Source: Sedimenticola sp. (GTDB lineage Bacteria; Pseudomonadota; Gammaproteobacteria; Chromatiales; Chromatiaceae). Taken from it: a DNA stretch of 13,970 bases. The first letter of the stretch is position 1; every line of letters begins with the position of its first letter. The position numbers were made by a program, and so were the translations under genes. Of this stretch, positions 7,623-13,970 are shown one piece after another. The notes under the pieces were generated by a model. The model saw nothing but the letters and a program-made list of their open reading frames with translations. It did not search any database and was not told the origin of the DNA. The DNA is taken from assembly GCA_027041035.1 (NCBI GenBank), contig JALULB010000079.1, forward strand, positions 1 through 13,970, in the 5' to 3' direction.

Positions 7623-7625
7623 CTC

Positions 7626-7892
7626 ATGTGTAAAATATCCAGACACCCGCAACAACCCGGCAGGGCCACCCATGAACCCGTCGGCCTGTTATTCCTCATT
7701 CTCGCTATTGCCATCCTTCCCGCTTGCACGGCCAGCCGGTCCACGAAGGCGGGCATGATCGACATCGGCCAGGAGCTTTCTCGCGAGGAATGCGACGGCT
7801 ATCTCGACGAAAACGACCGTCGTGCCTGTCTCTCGCGGGTGGAGTCATCGTACAAGGCGTTGCGGCGGGAACGGGGTATCGAAGGCAGGTAG
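7626..7892 (+). CDS. Small predicted lipoprotein of unknown function
   Basis: I do not recognise the family. The 88-residue product has a 16-residue polar/basic N-region, a hydrophobic stretch GLLFLILAIAILP and a lipobox LPAC with C34 as the lipidated residue. This would give a mature lipoprotein of about 55 residues. The mature part is charged and carries two further cysteines (REECDGYLDENDRRACLSR) that could form a disulphide, and a basic C-terminus. Initiation is unclear: the ATG at 7626 is the only in-frame start, has no Shine-Dalgarno, and sits 4 nt after a TATAAT. It would therefore have to be leaderless or expressed from further upstream. It stands alone between the chemotaxis operon and pyrC. 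Confidence 0.6.
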   Translation: MCKISRHPQQPGRATHEPVGLLFLILAIAILPACTASRSTKAGMIDIGQELSREECDGYLDENDRRACLSRVESSYKALRRERGIEGR

Positions 7893-8015
7893 CGCTGACG
7901 TATCTGCTGGAGTCGCCGTGCCGCCAGCCAGTGATACCGAACGATCGATACCGGCAAATCCGAATCTCCTCGCGCGGCATTGCCCGTCATTCTCGTGTTC
8001 CGCCGGGCCTTCAAA

Positions 8016-8021
8016 TATACT
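8016..8021 (+). promoter_or_regulatory. Possible -10 element TATACT in the pyrC leader
   Basis: TATACT in an AT-rich patch (TTCAAATATACTG) in the otherwise GC-rich gap 7893-8130. No clear -35 lies at 16-18 bp. If used, it gives a 5' leader of about 100 nt for pyrC that would include the hairpin at 8081-8101. Confidence 0.25.
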
Positions 8022-8080
8022 GTTTGGATGGCCGCGCTTTTTGTCCGAACCCGGACGGGCGCGGCGTGACCGACACGCTG

Positions 8081-8101
8081 TTGGAGAACAGGCTTTTCCA
8101 A
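8081..8101 (+). other. Hairpin in the leader upstream of pyrC
   Basis: TTGGAGAA (8081-8088) pairs with TTTTCCAA (8094-8101) over 8 pairs including one G-U, with a 5-nt loop. The CCAA of the right arm can also pair with TTGG at 8105-8108. It lies about 30 nt before the pyrC ATG. No T-run follows, so it is not a terminator in this form. Confidence 0.35.
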
Positions 8102-8130
8102 CCATTGGTACTGCCATATTTGGGGGCACG

Positions 8131-9471
8131 ATGAGCGATTCCATGCTGATTACCAACGCCAGGCTGGTGAACGAGGGCGAGATCCACGAGGCGGATCTGC
8201 TGATTCGCGACGGTCGCATCGCCAGTATCGCGACGAGTATCGACGCGCCGGCGGGAGCCGGGGTATTCGACGCCAATGGCTTGCTGCTGTTACCCGGCAT
8301 GATCGACGATCAAGTGCATTTCCGCGAGCCGGGCCTGACCTACAAGGCGGATATGGCGACGGAATCCCGCGCCGCGCTGGCCGGGGGCATCACCAGTTTC
8401 ATGGATATGCCGAACACCAAGCCACAGACCGTCAGCGTCGACGCGCTGGAGGATAAATATGCGCTGGCCCAGGGCAGGGCGTGGGGCAATCACGCCTTCT
8501 ACTTTGGTGGCACCAATGACAACCTGGACGAGATCCGCAAGCTGAGGCCCGACCAGACCTGCGGCATCAAGGTCTTCATGGGCGCCTCCACCGGCAATAT
8601 GCTGGTCGATGACGAGGAAACCCTGCGCGGTATCTTCAGTGACGCGCCGATGCTGATCGCGACGCATTGCGAGGATACGCCGATGATCAAGGCGAACGAG
8701 GAGCGGTATCGCGCCGAGTATGGCGACGAGATCCCGATGCGCTTCCATCCGCTGATCCGCTCCGCCGAGGCCTGTTACAAGTCCTCCTCGCTGGCGATCG
8801 AACTGGCCAGCGCCTACGATGCCCGCCTGCATGTCCTGCATCTGACCACCGCCACGGAGCTGGAACAGTTCGAGGCGATGCCGCTGGGCGACAAACGCAT
8901 TACCGCGGAAGCCTGCGTCCATCATCTGTATTTCGACGAGCGTGACTATGAGCGCCGCGATACCTTCATCAAGTGCAATCCGGCGATCAAGACCGAGCAG
9001 GACAAGTTGGCGATTCGCCAGGCGCTGGCCGACGGGCGAATCGATGTGATCGGCACCGATCATGCGCCGCACACGCTGGAGGAAAAGCTCTCGCCGAGTT
9101 ATTTCAAGGCGCCTGCCGGCCTGCCGTTGGTGCAGCACGCCTTGCCGATGGCGCTGGAGCTGTATCACGACGAGGTGTTGAGTCTGGCGCAAGTGGTGGA
9201 GAAAACCGCCCACGCGCCGGCCGAGCTGTTCGGCATCGTCGATCGCGGCTATCTACGCGAGGGCTACTGGGCCGACCTGGTGCTCGTCGATATCGACAGC
9301 CGCGTGCGCGTCGAGCGGGAGAACGTGCTGTACAAATGCGGTTGGTCACCGCTGGAAGGCGAGGTGTTGCGCTCCGAGGTCATCGCGACCTGGGTGAATG
9401 GCCAGCCGGTGTATGCACATGGCCGGTTCAGCGGCGCGCCGGAGGGGATGCGCCTGGCGTTTCGACGCTGA
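8131..9471 (+). CDS. pyrC: Dihydroorotase (class I type, DDQVHFREPG subgroup)
   Basis: Dihydroorotase interconverts N-carbamoyl-L-aspartate and dihydroorotate, the third step of pyrimidine synthesis, in the cytoplasm. The 446-residue product is an amidohydrolase: D59-D60-Q61-V62-H63-F64-R65-EPG at the first metal motif, K147 (GIKVFMGAS) as the lysine carboxylated in this family, H179 (THCED), H237 (HVLHLTT) and D310 (GTDHAPH). The C-terminal KCGWSPLEG segment is also typical. The first metal-motif position is Gln where most dihydroorotases have His. Xanthomonas-type and Bacteroidetes enzymes share this change as I recall, so it looks like a subgroup trait rather than decay. The start at 8131 follows GGGGG at 8122-8126; the frame is open back to 7822, but that part looks non-coding. 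Confidence 0.88.
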   Translation: MSDSMLITNARLVNEGEIHEADLLIRDGRIASIATSIDAPAGAGVFDANGLLLLPGMIDDQVHFREPGLTYKADMATESRAALAGGITSFMDMPNTKPQTVSVDALEDKYALAQGRAWGNHAFYFGGTNDNLDEIRKLRPDQTCGIKVFMGASTGNMLVDDEETLRGIFSDAPMLIATHCEDTPMIKANEERYRAEYGDEIPMRFHPLIRSAEACYKSSSLAIELASAYDARLHVLHLTTATELEQFEAMPLGDKRITAEACVHHLYFDERDYERRDTFIKCNPAIKTEQDKLAIRQALADGRIDVIGTDHAPHTLEEKLSPSYFKAPAGLPLVQHALPMALELYHDEVLSLAQVVEKTAHAPAELFGIVDRGYLREGYWADLVLVDIDSRVRVERENVLYKCGWSPLEGEVLRSEVIATWVNGQPVYAHGRFSGAPEGMRLAFRR

Positions 9472-9498
9472 TGTATCGCCTCCGCCGCGTGTTCTCCG

Positions 9499-10290
9499 TT
9501 ACTTTTTGATCTCCACGCCCTTCGCGGTTTTGTGCAGCCAGGCGCGGATGCGGCTGTCGAGCACATCGTCCATGTCGCTGAAGAAATGGTCGGCGCCGTC
9601 GATGCGGATCTGACGGTACAGCGCGTTTCCGGCCTTGCGCGCGGCGATACGTCGCGCGCGGGCGGTCTGCCTGACGGCGGGCAGATCTTCGCCGCCGAAG
9701 ATGTCGAGCACCGGGATCTTCAGCTTGGCGATGGCTCGCAATACGCTGTCGTCGGGATTGTCGCCACCGGCGGACAGACCGATGGCGACGAAGGCGCGTA
9801 TCGCCTCGGGCTGTTGTCGGGCGAGATAGCTCAGGCCCATGTCGGCGCCGAGGCTGTGGCCGATGAGGACGATGTTGAGGATGCCGCTGTCTTTCAATTG
9901 CGTGACCGCGGCGGCGATGCGCGGGCCGGCTTCGGTGATCAGCTGGCGCCACGCGGATGCCGGCGCGTCGCTGGCGGCCACCGGCATCTGTAGTGACAGG
10001 GTCATCCAGCCGTGTTCCGCCAGGTCGGTGCGCAACGGCCGGATGACGGTGGTTCGGTTCGGGTCGGCGCCCATGCCATGCAGGATGATCGCCGCGCCGA
10101 TGGTTTTCGGGGTGTCGGCTTCGGTATGGATGGCGAGAAACCCGTGGCCGTCGGCACGCAGGGTGATCGCTTCGCCGATCAGGATGCTGTCCTCGATCTG
10201 CTCGCGGATGCGTGCCTCGCGGCTGAAGTCGGCGCCCAGCGACCGGCCGACAACTGCCAGCAGTATCAGTATTGGCAGCGCGCGGCACAT
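9499..10290 (-). CDS. Secreted alpha/beta hydrolase, DUF3530-like
   Basis: A 263-residue protein with a signal peptide at about 1-20 (hydrophobic ALPILILLAVVG, cleavage near SLGA/D) and an alpha/beta hydrolase fold. HGMGAD (71-76) is the oxyanion strand turn, VIRPLRTDLAEHGWMTLSLQ (82-101) matches the DUF3530 pattern, S146 in GHSLGA is the nucleophile, and D202 (GGED) and H235 (GADHFF) complete the likely triad. The substrate is unknown; esterase-like activity in the periplasm is inferred. The start (CAT at 10288-10290) lies one base after the stop of the upstream protease with little Shine-Dalgarno, so the two are probably translationally coupled. The frame runs back to 10335 inside the protease gene, but that would bury the signal peptide. 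It converges on pyrC with 27 bp between stops and no clear terminator. Confidence 0.8.
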   Translation of the reverse strand: MCRALPILILLAVVGRSLGADFSREARIREQIEDSILIGEAITLRADGHGFLAIHTEADTPKTIGAAIILHGMGADPNRTTVIRPLRTDLAEHGWMTLSLQMPVAASDAPASAWRQLITEAGPRIAAAVTQLKDSGILNIVLIGHSLGADMGLSYLARQQPEAIRAFVAIGLSAGGDNPDDSVLRAIAKLKIPVLDIFGGEDLPAVRQTARARRIAARKAGNALYRQIRIDGADHFFSDMDDVLDSRIRAWLHKTAKGVEIKK

Positions 10291-10291
10291 G

Positions 10292-12487
10292 TCACGGCAA
10301 CTCGTTGACCGCGACGCCGGCGATGCCGGTCGCATTCTCGAAGCCCTTGACCACCACGGTGTAGTCGCCGGGCGCCAGGGTCATCAGGATTGCTGATTCC
10401 AGTTCGTTGTCCGGCGCGAGACCGTTAGCCCGGATGATGTTCGCCGCCGAGGTGCTGCCCCAGTCGTCGTTCTCGCCGATCTTTTGACTGCCGGAGAACA
10501 CCTCGAGTACCGGGTCGCTCAGCAGATTGCTCAGACCGGAAGAACCCATCGTCGGGCCGAAACCGCGCAGCACGACGCTCTTCTCGCCCCCGCTGATGCG
10601 GAAGCCGGCGATCAGTACCTTGTCGCCGCCATCGACGAAGGCGCGCGTGGCAATGGCTTGCAGGCGCATGTTGTCCGGTAGTTCCAGGTCGTCGACGGCC
10701 AGTCCGCCGACGCCGGTGCCACCATCGGCGCCACGCAGGATGACGGTATAGGGTCCGGCGGGCAGTACCCGGTAGATTGCGGCTTCCCTTGGATCGTCGA
10801 GTCCCAGGCCGGCATCGATGATGCGATCGACGTTCGGCGTGTTCCGCCAACTGTCGTTCTCGGCAAGCAGCGTGGCGCCGGAGAACAACTGGATTTCCGG
10901 GTCGTTCAACACGCCGCTGATACCCGCGCTGGCGAGCGAAGGCCCGGCGCCGCGCGCGACGATCTTTGCCTCTCCGGTGCCGCTGGTTTTGAGACCGGCG
11001 ATGACTACCTCGTCACCGGTGCCGACCCAGGCACGCGACGCCAGGGTGCTGATGCGCGCCGCGTCCGCCGCGTTGCCGCGCAGGATATTCTCGATATCCT
11101 TGCCGGTGAGTTCGAAGCGACCGTAGAAGTCGGCCCCGGTTCTATTCGCGCAACTGGAGTCGCCGCCCCACAGGGTGCCGACGAGCTGCTTCGCGCTGTT
11201 GAACAGCGGGCCGCCGCTGCTGCCGGGTTCGGTGGTGCCCAGGTTCCAGTTGACATTCAACGGCGCGTCCAGGGAACGGTTGCCGAAGATATTGGCGATA
11301 TCACTGATGCGGCCGAAGCTGATCTTCTTCAGGTCGCCCTGGGGGTGATGGATGGCGGTGACGCTGCTGTTGATGGCTTGGCGGTCGGTCGTCCAGGCAG
11401 CGAAGCGCGCGCCGCCTGGCGGGGTGTCCAGCAGCTTCATCAGGCTGTAGTCGGAAAAGCTTTCATGCGCCATCAGCTGCGCGCCGCCGGAGCGCGAGGT
11501 GAGGCTGGTCGGCGCCGCGCTGAAGCATTCGGCGCGGCGGAAGAACCAGTAGGTGATCAGCGAGGAGGCGGTCGCCTGATCGGAGATGCAGTGTTCCGCG
11601 CTGAGAAAAAACGGGGTCTGCGTGCTGTTGTCCAGATCATTGATCAGGGTGCCGGTGCACAGAAAACTGCTGCCGTTTTCGACATACACCATCTTCGCCA
11701 CGCTGGTGCCGGTTTCGCCCCATGCCGCATCCTGACAGGCGATGTCTTCCTGGCAGAAGCCAGAGGCGTTGAGTTCTTGGAGATCCTTGGCGGTCGGCAG
11801 TACCACCAACTGCGAAATCCCGGAAATCGCCAGTTGGACCTTGCTTGGGTCGATGCCGGCCGGCAGGTAGATCTCGAGGCCGGCGCGTTCCCCCGGGATC
11901 ACCGGTGACCAGTAACCCAGGTCGGCGGGCTTGTCGGGCCTGGCGCGGAAGTTCTGGTTCAACAGATGGTGGATCCGCCTGCCGGTCGTCATGTCGATGG
12001 CCTGGTTACCGGGTTTCGCGTTATCGCCCGGCACGTAGAAGCGCAGCTCGGCGCGTGCCGGAAGGGCGATGATCTCCAGCCGGAAACGGATGCCGGCCGC
12101 GCCCTCCGCGGCGACCTCGACACGCGCGAAATGGCCGCCATCGGCGCTGTCCGTCCAGTTCAGGCGCCCCTTTTCCTGGAGCGACTGGGCGGCTTTCGGG
12201 ATGGCCCGCGAAAAGCCGATACGCATCACGCCGTTGGCACGTCTGCTCAGCCGGTTTTTCTCCGCCGGGGCGGCCGGCAGTTGGATGCGATACGGGCGGG
12301 GTAGTGCCTTTTGCGCGCTGGCCGTCTGCTTCAGATGCAGATCCGGGGCTTTTGCCGAGGCGTCCGCGTGTACCGGTTCGGAGGGGGCGGACAGGGCCAT
12401 TGCGGCGCTCCATCCCAGCAGGCCGCCGATCAGCAGCAGGCAGGCCGACAGACGGTGCGGGGTTCGACGTGGGGCATGGTCGTTCAT
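10292..12487 (-). CDS. Secreted lysyl-endopeptidase-like serine protease with C-terminal tandem repeats
   Basis: A 731-residue exported trypsin-fold protease. A signal peptide (about 1-31, hydrophobic ACLLLIGGLLGW) is followed by a propeptide-like region (about 40-238). The catalytic domain is at about 243-470: H299 in SAEHC, D346 in FSDYSLMKL and S424 in TEPGSSGGP form the triad, and six cysteines (245, 251, 277, 300, 321, 446) could form disulphides. GFCQEDIAC and DFYGRF resemble the start and end of Achromobacter Lys-C-type enzymes. Two homologous repeats follow at about 479-602 and 609-729. Lys specificity is not established here. GGAAGG at about 8 nt supports the ATG at 12487. Upstream lies the MITE at 12589-12740; ATTCTA at 12531-12536 (TAGAAT on this strand) is a weak candidate -10. 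Confidence 0.87.
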   Translation of the reverse strand: MNDHAPRRTPHRLSACLLLIGGLLGWSAAMALSAPSEPVHADASAKAPDLHLKQTASAQKALPRPYRIQLPAAPAEKNRLSRRANGVMRIGFSRAIPKAAQSLQEKGRLNWTDSADGGHFARVEVAAEGAAGIRFRLEIIALPARAELRFYVPGDNAKPGNQAIDMTTGRRIHHLLNQNFRARPDKPADLGYWSPVIPGERAGLEIYLPAGIDPSKVQLAISGISQLVVLPTAKDLQELNASGFCQEDIACQDAAWGETGTSVAKMVYVENGSSFLCTGTLINDLDNSTQTPFFLSAEHCISDQATASSLITYWFFRRAECFSAAPTSLTSRSGGAQLMAHESFSDYSLMKLLDTPPGGARFAAWTTDRQAINSSVTAIHHPQGDLKKISFGRISDIANIFGNRSLDAPLNVNWNLGTTEPGSSGGPLFNSAKQLVGTLWGGDSSCANRTGADFYGRFELTGKDIENILRGNAADAARISTLASRAWVGTGDEVVIAGLKTSGTGEAKIVARGAGPSLASAGISGVLNDPEIQLFSGATLLAENDSWRNTPNVDRIIDAGLGLDDPREAAIYRVLPAGPYTVILRGADGGTGVGGLAVDDLELPDNMRLQAIATRAFVDGGDKVLIAGFRISGGEKSVVLRGFGPTMGSSGLSNLLSDPVLEVFSGSQKIGENDDWGSTSAANIIRANGLAPDNELESAILMTLAPGDYTVVVKGFENATGIAGVAVNELP
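10301..10663 (-). repeat. C-terminal repeat 2 of the protease (residues 609-729)
   Basis: Begins RLQAIATRAFVDGGDKVLIAGF and contains VVLRGFGPT, LSDPVLEVFSG, GENDDW, ESAILMTLAPGDYTVVVKG and GVAVNE, in the same order as repeat 1. This is the beta-rich repeat often seen at the C-terminus of secreted or surface proteins. Confidence 0.85.
10682..11053 (-). repeat. C-terminal repeat 1 of the protease (residues 479-602)
   Basis: Begins ISTLASRAWVGTGDEVVIAG and contains IVARGAGPSL, LNDPEIQLFSG, AENDSWRN, REAAIYRVLPAGPYTVILRG and LAVDDLE. It aligns along its full length with repeat 2. Confidence 0.85.
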
Positions 12488-12580
12488 GTGGGTTTCCTTC
12501 CAGATTGATGCTTGTGCGTGCGAAACGGATATTCTACAGGTGAGCAGGGTGCGCGTTTGTGATATCCGGCCATAACCTTA

Positions 12581-12588
12581 AAAGAGAC
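12581..12588. repeat. Target site duplication, left copy (AAAGAGAC)
   Basis: The 8 bases immediately left of the MITE, identical to the 8 bases immediately right of it (12741-12748). Eight-bp duplications are characteristic of IS66-family transposition. Confidence 0.88.
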
Positions 12589-12740
12589 GTAACTACTCAG
12601 CTAACCGCTGAAATGCGCCAGCTCCGCGTTCAAAAATGGTCATTTACACTTGTAAACTCACATTTTTTGCCTTGATCTGACACATTTCAGCGGCGATCTG
12701 AGCAGTTACCCTTCATTTGATCTACTCGCTGAGTAGTTAC
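12589..12740. mobile_element. 152-bp non-autonomous MITE, IS66-family type
   Basis: The ends are perfect 13-bp inverted repeats: GTAACTACTCAGC (12589-12601) and GCTGAGTAGTTAC (12728-12740). They begin with GTAA as in the IS66 family and are flanked by identical 8-bp duplications. There is no transposase reading frame, so it must have been moved in trans. The left 27 bp (12589-12615) also match the reverse complement of 12683-12709 at 23 of 27 positions, giving a second, inner right end. The core is palindromic around 12649-12650: TTTACA-CT-TGTAAA at 12643-12656, enclosed by AAAAATG/CATTTTT at 12632-12638 and 12661-12667. Its AT content is clearly higher than that of the neighbouring genes. 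It could affect expression of the protease or rpe, but nothing here shows that. Confidence 0.87.
12683..12709. repeat. Internal second copy of the MITE end
   Basis: 27 bp matching the reverse complement of the left end (12589-12615) at 23 of 27 positions. It lies 31 bp inside the true right end (12714-12740), with which it shares the leading CATTT and most of the trailing GTTAC-side bases. The flank after 12709 (CCTTCATT) does not repeat the left flank, so this end was not the one used in the visible insertion. Confidence 0.8.
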
Positions 12741-12748
12741 AAAGAGAC
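12741..12748. repeat. Target site duplication, right copy (AAAGAGAC)
   Basis: Exact copy of 12581-12588, directly abutting the right inverted repeat of the MITE. Confidence 0.88.
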
Positions 12749-12899
12749 ATACGATAAACCGGATTTCCTTCGCTGTCCCGGCGCTCGGGGCATCGGCTGA
12801 TTCTCCGAAAGCTGAAAATCCCGGCGAAATCGGGTAAGGTGGCGGGCTTTATCCCAGAATCTGTCGGTATTGTACCGCTTTGACAACCGGAGAAGTTCC

Positions 12900-13589
12900 A
12901 TGGCTGATAACCTGATCGCGCCGTCCATCCTGTCCGCTGATTTTGCCCGTCTCGGTCCCGAGTGCGTGGATGTGCTGAACGCGGGTACCGATGTCATTCA
13001 TTTCGACGTGATGGACAACCATTATGTTCCGAACCTGACCATTGGCCCGCTGGTTTGTGACGCGCTGCGCAAGCATGGCATCGAAGCGCCGATCGACGTG
13101 CATCTGATGGTCAAGCCGGTGGATCGGATCATCCCGGATTTTGCCAAGGCCGGCGCGACCTATATCAGCTTCCACCCGGAGGCCTCCGAGCACATCGACC
13201 GTTCGCTGCAGCTGATCCGCGACGAAGGCTGCAAGGCCGGTCTGGTGTTCAACCCGGCGACACCGCTGGATTATCTCGACTATGTCATGGACAAGCTCGA
13301 CCTGATCCTGCTGATGTCGGTCAACCCGGGCTTTGGCGGCCAGAGCTTCATCCCGTCGACACTGGACAAGCTGCGCCAGGTACGCAAGCTCATCGATGCC
13401 TCCGGCCGTGATATCCGCCTGGAGGTCGATGGCGGCGTGAAGGCCAATAACATCCGCGAGATCAAGGAAGCCGGCGCGGATATGTTCGTCGCCGGCTCGG
13501 CGATCTTCGGTGCCGGTGACGACAACGATCCGAACCACTACGACAGCATCGTCAAGCAGTTCCGCGAAGAACTGGCCAAGGCCGGCTGA
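12900..13589 (+). CDS. rpe: Ribulose-phosphate 3-epimerase
   Basis: Interconverts D-ribulose 5-phosphate and D-xylulose 5-phosphate in the pentose phosphate (and, where present, Calvin) pathway. The 229-residue TIM barrel has the expected motifs: APSILSADF (7-15), the metal/catalytic residues H34 and D36 in [13 protein letters not shown]68 in DVHLMV, the phosphate-loop region [12 protein letters not shown] (139-150), catalytic D177 in DGGV, and VAGSAIF (197-203). Length matches the family. The start at 12900 follows GGAGAAG with normal spacing; an in-frame ATG at 12870 would add 10 unconserved residues. gph starts 5 bp downstream, the common rpe-gph arrangement. Confidence 0.97.
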   Translation: MADNLIAPSILSADFARLGPECVDVLNAGTDVIHFDVMDNHYVPNLTIGPLVCDALRKHGIEAPIDVHLMVKPVDRIIPDFAKAGATYISFHPEASEHIDRSLQLIRDEGCKAGLVFNPATPLDYLDYVMDKLDLILLMSVNPGFGGQSFIPSTLDKLRQVRKLIDASGRDIRLEVDGGVKANNIREIKEAGADMFVAGSAIFGAGDDNDPNHYDSIVKQFREELAKAG

Positions 13590-13594
13590 GTCCG

Positions 13595-13970
13595 ATGGCG
13601 ATCAACAAACCCGAGATGGTGCTGATCGATGTGGATGGCACGCTGGTGGACAGCGTGCCGGATCTCGCCTGGTGTGTCGACGAGATGATGCGCCAGCTGG
13701 GTCGCGAGCCCTGGGGTGAGGCCGAGGTACGCAACTGGGTCGGCAACGGCGTCGAGCGACTGGTACGCCGCGCCCTGACCGGCCGGCTCGATGGCGAGCC
13801 GGACGAGGCCGATTTTCAGCGCGCCTACCCGATCTTTCTCGATCTGTATGCCGAGAACACCTCGAAACGTTCGTTGTTGTATCCCGGCGTGCGCGAGGGG
13901 CTGGACTACCTGGCCGAGACCGGCAGCCCGATGGGCTGCTTGACCCACAAGGCCGAGCAGTTCACGCTGC
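13595..13970 (+). CDS. gph: Phosphoglycolate phosphatase, N-terminal part (runs off the window)
   Basis: HAD-family phosphatase that hydrolyses 2-phosphoglycolate to glycolate. The first 125 codons are present. HAD motif I is LIDVDGTLVDS with nucleophile D12 and acid/base D14; a helical cap region follows (WVGNGVERLVRRAL, FLDLYAENTS), then YPGVREGLDYL and CLTHKAEQF, which carries motif II threonine (the family more often has TNK). The reading frame is open to the window end, so motifs III and IV are not visible. It begins 5 bp after rpe without a strong Shine-Dalgarno, which suggests coupling to rpe. In many gammaproteobacteria trpE follows. Confidence 0.9.
   Translation, partial: MAINKPEMVLIDVDGTLVDSVPDLAWCVDEMMRQLGREPWGEAEVRNWVGNGVERLVRRALTGRLDGEPDEADFQRAYPIFLDLYAENTSKRSLLYPGVREGLDYLAETGSPMGCLTHKAEQFTL

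Larger units (their letters stand above)
12488..12899. other. Non-coding divergent region between the protease and rpe
   Basis: No convincing coding sequence on either strand. The middle (12581-12748) is a MITE with its target duplication. The left part, 12488-12580, holds the protease Shine-Dalgarno and a weak candidate promoter. The right part, 12749-12899, precedes rpe. It has a small CCCG/CGGG inverted repeat at about 12822-12836 and the rpe ribosome binding site GGAGAAG; a TTGACA at 12880-12885 is too close to the ATG to serve as its -35. I see no RNA gene. Confidence 0.6.

Noticed and set aside
7822..8130. Upstream extension of the dihydroorotase frame by 103 codons.
   Set aside because: It overlaps the lipoprotein gene, has no amidohydrolase similarity, and the ATG at 8131 has a good Shine-Dalgarno and matches the family N-terminus (MLITNARLVNEG).
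9472..9498. A bidirectional terminator between the convergent pyrC and hydrolase genes.
   Set aside because: The 27-bp gap has no inverted repeat with a T-run on either strand.
12880..12885. TTGACA just upstream of rpe as a -35 element.
   Set aside because: The matching -10 would fall at about 12903, inside the rpe coding sequence, so it cannot serve rpe.
1..13970. CRISPR arrays, tRNA or rRNA genes, defence systems.
   Set aside because: No regularly spaced repeats, no cloverleaf or rRNA-like sequence, and no nuclease or toxin-antitoxin pair recognised in the window.

Overview
This window is about 14 kb of GC-rich, densely packed bacterial DNA. Protein-level resemblance and gene order point to a polarly flagellated gammaproteobacterium of the Pseudomonas/Vibrio/Chromatiales-Xanthomonadales type. 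The sequence alone does not settle a genus.

Positions 1-7466 (+ strand) are one compact flagellar/chemotaxis operon: the 3' end of flhF, then fleN (flhG), fliA, cheY, cheZ, cheA, motC-like motA, motD-like motB and a ParA/ParC-like ATPase. Genes overlap or lie within a few tens of bases of each other. The order follows the Pseudomonas fleN-fliA-cheYZAB-motCD-parC block, but there is no cheB between cheA and motC and no parP or cheW after the ParA gene. FlhF/FleN would set flagellar position and number, FliA transcribes late flagellar genes, CheA/CheY/CheZ form the phosphorelay and its phosphatase, MotC/MotD are the stator, and the ParA-like protein probably positions the chemosensory array at the pole.

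Positions 7467-9471 (+ strand) hold a small predicted lipoprotein, whose only in-frame start lies almost on top of a consensus extended -10 promoter, and a dihydroorotase (pyrC) of the subgroup in which the first His of the usual HxH metal motif is Gln. The 238-bp leader before pyrC contains a hairpin.

Positions 9499-12487 (- strand) are a two-gene unit: a secreted lysyl-endopeptidase-like serine protease with two tandem C-terminal repeats of about 120 residues, followed after one base by a secreted alpha/beta hydrolase of DUF3530 type. This unit converges on pyrC.

Positions 12488-12899 are non-coding. They contain the clearest unannotated element of the window: a 152-bp non-autonomous insertion (12589-12740) with 13-bp perfect terminal inverted repeats starting GTAA, flanked by a perfect 8-bp direct duplication (AAAGAGAC). 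These are the signatures of an IS66-family MITE. It has an additional, nearly complete copy of its end inside the right side and a palindromic core.

Positions 12900-13970 (+ strand) are rpe (ribulose-phosphate 3-epimerase) and the first 125 codons of gph (phosphoglycolate phosphatase), which runs off the window.

The first 40 bases form a perfect 17-bp-stem inverted repeat inside flhF, exactly at the window edge. This is either a real structure or an assembly fold-back and should be checked.
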